From Bacillota bacterium (GTDB lineage: Bacteria; Bacillota; Syntrophomonadia; Syntrophomonadales; Syntrophomonadaceae), in NCBI GenBank assembly GCA_023395515.1, contig JAEWZB010000041.1, forward strand, positions 3,117 to 67,116: a stretch of DNA of 64,000 nt. Direction: 5' to 3'. Shown in pieces: positions 36,160 to 43,835 of this stretch (positions are counted from its first letter, which is position 1; the number at the start of each line of letters is the position of its first letter). Below the pieces are notes generated by a model. The model did not search any database and was not told where the DNA came from. It worked only from the letters and a program-made list of their open reading frames with translations. The position numbers and the translations under genes are program-made.

Positions 36160-37496
36160 TGTTCTGTACTCAATGCGGAAAACCAAACGACCAGCAGAGC
36201 CGTTACTGCCCCAACTGCGGGAGAGAACTGCAAAAGGTAGGCGAGCCTTTGACGATGCCTACCGTGGAAGCAAGTTATTGCGGCAGTTGCGGAGAAGAAA
36301 ATCCTGCCGGCAATCTCTACTGCATAAAATGCGGGCAGAGCCTGGGCCAGCTGGATACCGGCAAAAAGAACAGCGAAGCGCGGACAGTGGGGCAGAAAGT
36401 CGCACCGATGGTACAGAATTCCATGGCTTTTAAAAGGCAGGGGCAGGCCGGGAAAAAATATGGCGCAAGGGTGAAAAAGTATGGACTGCCGGCCGCGGCC
36501 GCGGTCGTGTTGATAGCGGTCATATTCTTTATTGCGCAGGGTATGGACAGTCTTCCGTTTGGGCAGCGGGTCAATAAGGTGGGCAATACTCCGGGCAATA
36601 TTATGAACTGGGGAATTGCTGCCCAGCAGGGCGACTGGATTTATTATGTCAGTATTTTAGAGGATGGGGACGAAGGGGCGCTCAACAAAATACGTACAGA
36701 TGGAACAGAGCGCACTAAACTGATTGACGAACCCGGTCTTTTTATTAATGTAGTGGGCGACTGGATTTATTATGTGAGTATTTCAGATTATGGGGACGCA
36801 GAGGTGCTCACTAAAATACGCACTGACGGTACGGCGCGCACCAAACTGAGTGAAGAAGACGGTGTTATTTTTCTTAACGTGGTAGGCGAGTGGATTTATT
36901 ATTTAAATAGTTTGGATGAGAAGATTTACAAAATACGCACTGATGGAACAGAACGCACCAAGCTGAGTGATGAAGTAGGATTATTTCTTAGCGTGGTGGA
37001 TGGTTGGATTTATTATATCCATAGTGAAGTCAGTGATTGGGATGGTGTGGAATATGCGGCGCTATATAAAATGCGTATTGACGGCACCGGACGTACCAGT
37101 CTGAGCGATGGTATTAGGGTCTATTCTGACGGAGCTGACGGAGGAATTAATGTAGTAGACGACTGGATTTATTATGTGAACATGTTTGAGCAGAAGTACA
37201 ATATTTATAAAATGCGCACGGACAGTACGGGGCAGATCAAGCTGAATAGTGATGTCAGCGCCAATATCAATGTGGCGGACGGTTGGGTATATTATATTAA
37301 TTATTCTGACGATGGAAATATTTATAAAATACGGACCGATGGTACTGGGCGTATCCGAGTGAACAAGGATACGCTCAACTATAAGAGTAGAAGTGAAGTT
37401 GTCCTAAATGTGGTAGGTGACTGGATATATTATCTTGACGAGAAGAACATTTATAAAATGCGAACCGACGGTACGCAAAACCAGCTGGTGGAGTGA
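36159..37496 (+). CDS. Double zinc ribbon - TM - DUF5050-like propeller protein
   Basis: The 445-residue protein has two zinc ribbons (C3, C6, C17, C20; then CGSCG...CIKCG at about 42-61). A membrane segment (about 109-128, AAAAVVLIAVIFFIAQG) and about seven propeller repeats of the INVVGDWIYYV...YKIRTDGTxRTKL type (about 150-445) follow. It ends NQLVE then TGA. Its first 90 residues pair with the protein at 32501. The start overlaps the previous stop by one base. Topology should place the ribbons inside and the propeller outside. Function unknown. Confidence 0.82.
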   Translation: MFCTQCGKPNDQQSRYCPNCGRELQKVGEPLTMPTVEASYCGSCGEENPAGNLYCIKCGQSLGQLDTGKKNSEARTVGQKVAPMVQNSMAFKRQGQAGKKYGARVKKYGLPAAAAVVLIAVIFFIAQGMDSLPFGQRVNKVGNTPGNIMNWGIAAQQGDWIYYVSILEDGDEGALNKIRTDGTERTKLIDEPGLFINVVGDWIYYVSISDYGDAEVLTKIRTDGTARTKLSEEDGVIFLNVVGEWIYYLNSLDEKIYKIRTDGTERTKLSDEVGLFLSVVDGWIYYIHSEVSDWDGVEYAALYKMRIDGTGRTSLSDGIRVYSDGADGGINVVDDWIYYVNMFEQKYNIYKMRTDSTGQIKLNSDVSANINVADGWVYYINYSDDGNIYKIRTDGTGRIRVNKDTLNYKSRSEVVLNVVGDWIYYLDEKNIYKMRTDGTQNQLVE

Positions 37497-37517
37497 GGAA
37501 AGGCGGGGAAGGAAATT

Positions 37518-38906
37518 ATGAAATACTGCGGTCATTGCGGAGCACAGCTGCAGGATGAGGACAAATTCTGCATGAACTGCGGGACTGCCGCAGCCATGAA
37601 TGGAGAAGCATCCCGCTCTCCCGCCGGAGTGGAGCATTCCCGGCTATCCACTACATCAGGGGCGAAATCCAAACAAATCATAGGAATCGGATTGGCGGTG
37701 ATATTGGTCGTCGTCGTTGCTATCGGAGGGTGGCAGGCATACAGCAAAGCCAATCGGAGCATTAACAACGGAGGTTCAATCGTACAGCAGGGGGACTGGA
37801 TATACTTTGCCAATAATAACGACGAATCTAAATTATATAAAATGAAAAGCGACGGCAGCGGTATAACTAAGCTCAGCGATGACCGTTATGTCTCTCACAT
37901 AAACGTGGTCGGCGGTTGGGTGTACTATACCAACGGCGGCGACGGTATAATGATCTATAAAATACGCACCGACGGTAGCGAACGGCTCCAATTGAACGAT
38001 GTTTTTTCATACGATGTTCAAGTAGTCGACGACTGGATTTATTACATACGGTGTGATGCGAAAGGGGAGGAAATATTAAATTTTCCTACCGGGAAAATAT
38101 GCAGAATGCGTACCGATGGCAGCGCTATTACCCAGCTAAATGATGAAGAAGTATTCACGATTAAAGTGGCCGACGGCTGGATATATTTTATCAACTACAA
38201 GCCTTCTGACAATAATTATAGCGATATATATAAAATGCGCCCGGATGGCACCGATAGGACTATGTTAAGTGCTGATGATACGTGGGATTTTGAAATAGCC
38301 GGGGACTGGGTGTATTACACTAATGTGAGCCATAAAGTGAGCAATGATGGCCGCGGCTATATCGATTATAATCATATCTACAAAATGCGTACCGACGGAA
38401 CCGGGTGCAGCAAATTAAACAGCGATAACTCAGAGACGATATGTGTCGCAGATGATTACATATATTATGTCAAATGTGAGGATAATTTTTACTCAACCCA
38501 CGCCAATCTGGGTGGTGGGAATATCTATGTAATGCGCACCGACGGGACGGAGCGAAAAAAATTAAACGACGATACCTCATACGCCATTCAGGTAGTTGGC
38601 GACTGGATCTATTACTATAACGGCGATGATGACAAACGTTACAAAATCCGCACCGACGGCAGCGATCGGCAGCTTGTTGACTGGGGTTTAAAAATCGGCT
38701 TTATGCGCGAGAACGCAGTTTTACAGGGCAGAGGCACATCCCAAACAAAAGCATTTTTGCCGTCGGTCGTTCGCCGGAAAGACGCTTTTTCAGTGTTGGC
38801 AGCTTCCGGAGGAACTAAGGAAAGCTCTGGCACTCAAAACCTGCACCATACCGGACAGAATACAACCCACAGGGGAGGAAAGGAGGATAGACTGAAACAA
38901 CCTTAA
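37518..38906 (+). CDS. Zinc ribbon - TM - DUF5050-like propeller protein with extended tail
   Basis: The 462-residue protein has one zinc ribbon (C4, C7, C18, C21), a membrane segment (about 54-76) and about seven propeller repeats (about 88-388). The related protein at 36159 ends QLVE followed by a stop. This one reads QLVD and then TGG (38682-38684) where a stop is expected, and continues for 74 residues. That tail is low in hydrophobic order and rich in Ser, Thr, Arg and Lys, unlike the propeller. It looks like translated former intergenic sequence. The upstream gene ends 21 bases before, with AAGGAAATT before the ATG. Confidence 0.8.
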   Translation: MKYCGHCGAQLQDEDKFCMNCGTAAAMNGEASRSPAGVEHSRLSTTSGAKSKQIIGIGLAVILVVVVAIGGWQAYSKANRSINNGGSIVQQGDWIYFANNNDESKLYKMKSDGSGITKLSDDRYVSHINVVGGWVYYTNGGDGIMIYKIRTDGSERLQLNDVFSYDVQVVDDWIYYIRCDAKGEEILNFPTGKICRMRTDGSAITQLNDEEVFTIKVADGWIYFINYKPSDNNYSDIYKMRPDGTDRTMLSADDTWDFEIAGDWVYYTNVSHKVSNDGRGYIDYNHIYKMRTDGTGCSKLNSDNSETICVADDYIYYVKCEDNFYSTHANLGGGNIYVMRTDGTERKKLNDDTSYAIQVVGDWIYYYNGDDDKRYKIRTDGSDRQLVDWGLKIGFMRENAVLQGRGTSQTKAFLPSVVRRKDAFSVLAASGGTKESSGTQNLHHTGQNTTHRGGKEDRLKQP

Positions 38907-38959
38907 ATTTTGTATCTGAGCAAACAAGACATGACAAGCAATACGGGGAGGGGAAAGAA

Positions 38960-39667
38960 ATGTTGAGAAAGCAGAAGATCATGTATTTCATCGCCGGGAT
39001 GGTGGTGATGGCCTTATTTAGCGCCACGGTCGCGCCGGCTCTGGCCAATGTGGCCCAGAAGCAGATCACCGTAGCTACCGGGGTCAATATCTATGTGGAC
39101 GACGTAAAGCTGAACCCGGTCGATTCCAGCGGCAGGCCCCTGGAAGCCTTTATCTACAACGGGACCACCTATCTTCCCCTGCGGGCGGTGGCCGAGGCCG
39201 CTAACAAACCGGTTTTTTGGGACGGAAAAACCAGAAGCGTGTATCTGGGCAAGCACGATTCCAGCGAACCGGCGGTACTGTTGAAAGATTTGGATTATTT
39301 TAATAATCATAACCGTGGCTTTAGTATTAGTAATAACATTAAAGACAATCTAGGTAATGAATATAGTTATGGTGTTCATAGCAGGAATATTGGATATATC
39401 GGCACAGCTTGGCAATCCTATCTTATTAATGGCCAGTATAGTCAGATGAAAGGTCGGTATATTCTTTCTTATGATCGTCGTTCTACAAATGAAAAAGATA
39501 GATTTAGAGTATATGGCGATGGCCAGTTGCTTTATGAGTCTCCAGCCATGACCAGTGGAGTTCGCCCTGTTGATTTTGACATTGACTTAACTGGGGTTCT
39601 AGAGCTTAAAGTGGAAATATCTAGGCTTAGTGAGACTTATTTAGTCAACACCGGCCTTTACCAGTAA
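38960..39667 (+). CDS. Secreted stalk-domain plus NPCBM-like protein
   Basis: The 235-residue protein has a signal peptide (IAGMVVMALFSATVAPALA). A stalk-type domain follows (about 35-98: GVNIYVDDVKLNP, GTTYLPLRAVAEAANKPVFWD), and then an NPCBM-like sugar-binding domain (about 110-235: YSYGVHSRNIGY, RFRVYGDGQLLYES). The first half of the gene is GC-rich and the second half AT-rich, with the change near 39290 at the domain boundary. This suggests a fusion of segments with different histories. GGGGAGGGG precedes the ATG. It likely binds cell-wall or extracellular glycans. Confidence 0.82.
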   Translation: MLRKQKIMYFIAGMVVMALFSATVAPALANVAQKQITVATGVNIYVDDVKLNPVDSSGRPLEAFIYNGTTYLPLRAVAEAANKPVFWDGKTRSVYLGKHDSSEPAVLLKDLDYFNNHNRGFSISNNIKDNLGNEYSYGVHSRNIGYIGTAWQSYLINGQYSQMKGRYILSYDRRSTNEKDRFRVYGDGQLLYESPAMTSGVRPVDFDIDLTGVLELKVEISRLSETYLVNTGLYQ

Positions 39668-39673
39668 AGTAAA

Positions 39674-39714
39674 AGAGCGGCGAGGAAACAAGATGACTCT
39701 TGCTTCCCCGCCGC
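39674..39714 (+). terminator. Long GC-rich hairpin after the NPCBM gene
   Basis: AGCGGCGAGGAAACAAGA, loop TGAC, then TCTTGCTTCCCCGCCGCT pair over 18 positions with two mismatches. The U-run is poor (AGTCTTA), but place and strength suit a transcript end. Confidence 0.6.
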
Positions 39715-39976
39715 TAGTCTTAAAAAACCTATGCTCTAGTGTCAGAGAAGAACATAGTTTTTAGAGCGCGCATCATGAATCAGGATAATAAGTAAACGCG
39801 TAGTTAAACGGTTTATTTTCCTGGCTGCGGGGAGACATAGCGTTTTTTATCTGCCATGATCAAGAATTGTTCGGAGAAGATATTGGGCTGGGGTGGGCTG
39901 TGATGATTGGAGTCAGGGATCAGGCGGAGGCTATGCGCGCGATTGATCATCTGCAAATGGCTAAGGGGGATCGTGT

Positions 39977-41083
39977 ATGTTTTGTGCCCAATGTGGTAAA
40001 AAAAACACACCGGGAAGTAATTTTTGTCTGCAATGTGGTCAGCCATTGACCAATGCTCCAAAAACAGAGAGGAATGAGGTAGAGCCTTGGCATTTAAGGC
40101 AGCTGGGTGGAAAACCAAAGTTGTCTTCGGCCGAAGATTCAAGTTCATTATATAAAAATAGTTTCATAATAGTGGCGTTGCTATTTCTAACGTTCGCCTG
40201 TGGTTATTTATTGTTTGAAAACTACCGTGACAAACAAGCTGATACTAGCGCATCGAATATATCGTCGGAAGAAGGGCGGTTACCTAATACAACTCCAGAA
40301 AACCCTAATCTTATTAATGATGAAATAGTGGAGGAAAAAAAGGTCGACTTTGCCAAGATTGAAAACATATTGGCCGATGAAGAACAAAACGGAGAATTTA
40401 GCGTGTATATTCAAGATTTAAAGAGCGGATGCAAATATTATACGGCGAATGCGGACCAGCCTTTTGTTGCCGCGGGCTCTATTTTTCCAGTCATATCATG
40501 GGCGCTACAGAGCGCCGTTGCAGAGAATGCTGTAGCGTATCATGACACAGTAAGGATTCGCGATAGTATGCTGGTTGGGGGAACGGGCATTTTAGCCAAA
40601 AATGATACCGGCAAATATTATTCCATTGGTGAATTGGAACAAATAATGCTGCTCCATTCCGACAATACGGCAGCCAATATTCTAATTGATCATATCGGGG
40701 GAATAGATGCCGTCAATCGTTACATACAAGAACCCTTTGAGAACGCAAAACTGAACCGTTATCTCATGGATAGCAACGCGATCGACAAGGGAATAGAAAA
40801 TTACCTTTCTGCCCAAGAATTAGGGCTTATTATATCCGGGTGCAAGATTAACAATGCTGGCTTATCGTTACCACAAGCGGACATGTCTGCCTATATTCCT
40901 GCTAATTGCCTAGTATATCATCAAGTTGGGCTTTTGACCAATATATACAATGAAGCGTTTCTCGTTTGCGGAGAGAATGCAGAGTTTGTTGTTGCTGTGA
41001 TGTCACGGGGTACCAGTCATGAGACGGCTAAACAGATCATAGGGAAAATATTGCAGTTTGTTTACTATGATCTTGAGATATGA
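39977..41083 (+). CDS. Zinc ribbon - TM - beta-lactamase-fold protein, probable pseudoenzyme
   Basis: The 368-residue protein has a zinc ribbon (C3, C6, C17, C20), one membrane segment (about 56-76) and a class A serine beta-lactamase-like domain (about 135-368). The SDN motif is kept (S228-D-N230). The SxxK position reads S168-I-F-P171, so the general-base lysine is missing, and the KTG position reads Q316-V-G318. Two of three catalytic motifs are lost, so hydrolysis is unlikely. A binding role is more plausible. The neighbour at 41099 keeps all three motifs. AAGGGGG precedes the ATG. Confidence 0.82.
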   Translation: MFCAQCGKKNTPGSNFCLQCGQPLTNAPKTERNEVEPWHLRQLGGKPKLSSAEDSSSLYKNSFIIVALLFLTFACGYLLFENYRDKQADTSASNISSEEGRLPNTTPENPNLINDEIVEEKKVDFAKIENILADEEQNGEFSVYIQDLKSGCKYYTANADQPFVAAGSIFPVISWALQSAVAENAVAYHDTVRIRDSMLVGGTGILAKNDTGKYYSIGELEQIMLLHSDNTAANILIDHIGGIDAVNRYIQEPFENAKLNRYLMDSNAIDKGIENYLSAQELGLIISGCKINNAGLSLPQADMSAYIPANCLVYHQVGLLTNIYNEAFLVCGENAEFVVAVMSRGTSHETAKQIIGKILQFVYYDLEI

Positions 41084-41098
41084 GGGAAAGAGTCGGTT

Positions 41099-42094
41099 AT
41101 GCATATCCGGCCAAATGTAAAGCGCTTGCTTTTTATCATCGCAGTCTCACTGGCGTTGCTCTTCTTTTTCTATCCACACCGTGTTTATCGCTTAGAACCG
41201 CCTCCTCTTTCTGATAATACAGCAGGGACAAAAATACCGAGCCGTGATACCAATTTTGCCCAAGATTTGGATACGTATGACTCGCCAGGATTGTCCGAGG
41301 CAGTCATTCCCATGGAACTGAAAGAACGTATAGAAAACCAATTGCAGAATTCGGCAGGTAACTACTCATTAGGTTACAAGTCATTGCAAAGCGGAGAAGA
41401 AGTCGTTATTAATCCCGGCCCGATGACTGCCGCCAGTATCATTAAGATCTTTGTTATGCTTGAGGCTTATCACCAAGTTTACAACAATAAAATAACTTTA
41501 GACGAAACATTAATCTTGATGAAAAACGATAAGGTAGGGGGGACTGGGAGTCTAGGAAATAGCCAGGATGGAAAGGAAATAACTATACGCCAGCTCATAA
41601 AAATCATGATTACCGAAAGCGATAATACTGCGACCAATATGCTGATAGATAAGCTCAGTTTTGAAAAGATTAACGAATTTATAACAGCCCAAGGGTGTCT
41701 AAATACAGTTTTGCAAAGAAAAATGATGGATCAGGCGAGTATCCAAAAGGGAGTGGAAAACAAGACGTCGGTTATGGATTTAGTCTTGGTTTTGGAAAAA
41801 TTGTATCATGGGCAGTGCGTTTCACCTGTGTACGACCAAGAAATGATTGATATTATGAGGATGCAAAAGGATCGCAGCCGAATTCCCCGATTGTTGCCAC
41901 CTGATGTCCCAGTGGCCCATAAGACCGGTGATTTAAGTGGAATAGTAAATGATGCGGGAATTATATATACCGGTAAAGATGATTTTATTCTTTGTATACT
42001 TAGTAGAGATGTGACTAATCCAGCCGATGCGAAGGAGACAATAGCCAAGGTATCCAGGATTATTTTTGATGCGCACAATAAGGTTCCTGAGTGA
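41099..42094 (+). CDS. Membrane-anchored class A beta-lactamase-like serine hydrolase
   Basis: The 331-residue protein has an N-terminal membrane anchor (LLFIIAVSLALLFFFY) and a class A type domain. All motifs are intact: S113-I-I-K116, S174-D-N176 and K275-T-G277. It has no zinc ribbon. Such proteins can be beta-lactamases or peptidoglycan-linked serine hydrolases; the family alone does not show resistance. It follows the ribbon-bearing paralogue by 15 bases with GAGGGAAAG upstream, so they are probably co-expressed. The pair looks like a duplication where one copy kept catalysis and the other gained a ribbon and lost it. Confidence 0.87.
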   Translation: MHIRPNVKRLLFIIAVSLALLFFFYPHRVYRLEPPPLSDNTAGTKIPSRDTNFAQDLDTYDSPGLSEAVIPMELKERIENQLQNSAGNYSLGYKSLQSGEEVVINPGPMTAASIIKIFVMLEAYHQVYNNKITLDETLILMKNDKVGGTGSLGNSQDGKEITIRQLIKIMITESDNTATNMLIDKLSFEKINEFITAQGCLNTVLQRKMMDQASIQKGVENKTSVMDLVLVLEKLYHGQCVSPVYDQEMIDIMRMQKDRSRIPRLLPPDVPVAHKTGDLSGIVNDAGIIYTGKDDFILCILSRDVTNPADAKETIAKVSRIIFDAHNKVPE

Positions 42095-42102
42095 GAACCT
42101 TA
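42079..42102 (+). terminator. Weak terminator at the hydrolase stop
   Basis: TAAGGTTC and GAACCTTA pair around the stop codon, followed by AAAAATTATTTG. The U-run is poor, so the call is tentative. Confidence 0.4.
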
Positions 42103-42198
42103 AAAATTATTTGTTAAGTTCTATTGCATAGTCTAGTGTTTACTTCTTAGTTTAATGGCGGAATGTTTGGAGCAGGAAAGAAAAAGAGGAAGTGAAGG

Positions 42199-43395
42199 AT
42201 GAACTATTGTACTAAATGTGAAACCCTAAGGGAGGCAAATGCCAAATTCTGCGAGCATTGCGGAACACCTTTATCTGTCGTAGAAAATACACAGCTATCT
42301 GTACAGCAGATAAACAAACACGATGACAAGCAAAGCATTCCTATTAATAAAAAAAGTACAAAATACGTTGCAGGGGTAGTGCTGGCATTCATTATTGTCA
42401 TAGCTGTATTCGCAGGGGTAAAAGTGAACGATGATAACTATATCGTAGGTTGGAAAGACGCGGAGATCGAGCGTATGGTTCGGCTGGCCATAGAAAAACC
42501 GGAAGGTAATATCAGAAAAAGCGATTTGGACAGCATTACCGATCTTGAGTTTGTTGGAAAGGATTTTGTTAAAACGAATTTAAATATGGATGATTGGAAA
42601 TTTAAGGGGGTGGCGGAAGGCTATTATATAGATGATAGAAAGTACAATGAATACGGGGAGTTTTTGCAGCTAACAGATTTAACCCACTTTCGGAATCTGG
42701 AGTCCTTATCCATTAAACATATCATCATCCATGATTTAAGTGACATAAGCAAATTATCCAATCTACATGAGCTTTATTTGGATAGCAACGATATTTATGA
42801 TATTGAGCCTATCGGTAGTTTAACAAATTTGAGAGTACTGTCTATCTACAACAATCACATCACCAATCTAAGTCCGCTTCGCAACCTGACTTATTTAGGA
42901 TCTTTATATTTACATGATAACAATATCAGTGATCTACAGCCCATCGGCAATCTTACGAATTTGATCAGCATTAGTTTTGATCGTAATAATATTCAGGATA
43001 TCACGCCATTAAGAAATCTGACTGCTGTACGCAACCTTTCCTTGGACTACAATAAAATTAGTGATCTTTCGCCAATAAGCGGGTTCGTTGAATTAACCCA
43101 TCTTGATTTAGCATATAATGATATCAGCGATTTAAGTCCGCTTGTACATTTAACTAATCTTCGATATCTTCACATACACGGTAACAACATAAAAGATATT
43201 ACATCCTTAAGTAGTTTAACACAGTTGGAGTTGTTAGGGTTGTCTAACAATAGAATCAGAGATGTTAGTCCACTCAGTGCATTGGAAAAACTATCATATC
43301 TTGATTTAAGCCAGAACTGCATTAAAGACGTTAGCCCAATTAAAAGGCAAATCGATTCAATAAGAAATTTTTCGTTGGGTTATCAGGAACGTTAG
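42199..43395 (+). CDS. Zinc ribbon - TM - leucine-rich repeat protein
   Basis: The 398-residue protein starts with a zinc ribbon (C4, C7, C18, C21). A membrane segment (about 55-76, VAGVVLAFIIVIAVFAGVKV), a short spacer domain and about ten 22-residue leucine-rich repeats of the SDS22/internalin type (about 155-390) follow. Each repeat reads LxxLxLxxNxIxDIxPLxxLTN. Internalin-type repeats bind proteins. The plan is the same as in the propeller and beta-lactamase members: ribbon inside, variable binding domain outside. AGGAAGTGAAGG precedes the ATG. It seems to end the ribbon series. Confidence 0.85.
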   Translation: MNYCTKCETLREANAKFCEHCGTPLSVVENTQLSVQQINKHDDKQSIPINKKSTKYVAGVVLAFIIVIAVFAGVKVNDDNYIVGWKDAEIERMVRLAIEKPEGNIRKSDLDSITDLEFVGKDFVKTNLNMDDWKFKGVAEGYYIDDRKYNEYGEFLQLTDLTHFRNLESLSIKHIIIHDLSDISKLSNLHELYLDSNDIYDIEPIGSLTNLRVLSIYNNHITNLSPLRNLTYLGSLYLHDNNISDLQPIGNLTNLISISFDRNNIQDITPLRNLTAVRNLSLDYNKISDLSPISGFVELTHLDLAYNDISDLSPLVHLTNLRYLHIHGNNIKDITSLSSLTQLELLGLSNNRIRDVSPLSALEKLSYLDLSQNCIKDVSPIKRQIDSIRNFSLGYQER

Positions 43396-43835
43396 TTATC
43401 TAGGTAAATATTTTGCGAAATAGGGGAAATGGTAAAGAATTGGCCAAATTAATAGTTATTTATTCTTCAATTTAAGTAAATACACAAATATTTTTATATA
43501 AACTCAAAGTAAATCTCCCCTATGCAGATTTAGGTAAACTAAAAACATGAAAATAGTTTACCTGTAATTATAATAGCACTGCGAGCCTGCCAAGAACAAG
43601 ATAAATTTAAGAAAGGTAAAAAGCTTTATAGTTTAGACAATCAAAAGCTTACTTTATTTCGGACATTTTGTTGAAATGTAAGATATATTATTAATCGCAG
43701 GAATATTGCTAAGTATGGAGAATATTTACAGCATAATTAATATGCGCTAATCAATTACAGTATTGATAATGATAACGTTGCTTGTAACTTGTAAGGAAAA
43801 TAGTTTAGCCGTAAAGAAGGAATGGGGGACTAAGA
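43396..43835. other. Intergenic region holding the orphan operator copy
   Basis: This 440-base AT-rich gap follows the LRR gene. Its only clear content is the 69-bp near-copy of the efflux promoter/operator (43511-43579). No gene with a start and ribosome site follows that copy on the minus strand; the frame after its ribosome-like site closes quickly. Promoter signals for the downstream repeat-protein gene were not resolved. Confidence 0.6.
43511..43579 (-). repeat. Duplicated 69-bp promoter/operator element, copy 2 (orphan)
   Basis: It matches 26599-26667 at 63 of 69 positions without gaps. The inverted repeat AGGTAAACTA/TAGTTTACCT (43532-43541, 43554-43563), the ATTATAAT-like -10 region and the GGGGAGA site are kept. 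Four of the six differences fall in the operator spacer. In copy 1 a HlyD gene follows; here none does. Confidence 0.85.

Noticed and set aside
39867..40049. 60-codon plus frame before the ribbon/beta-lactamase gene
   Set aside because: It overlaps the real start at 39977 in another frame and has no ribosome site.
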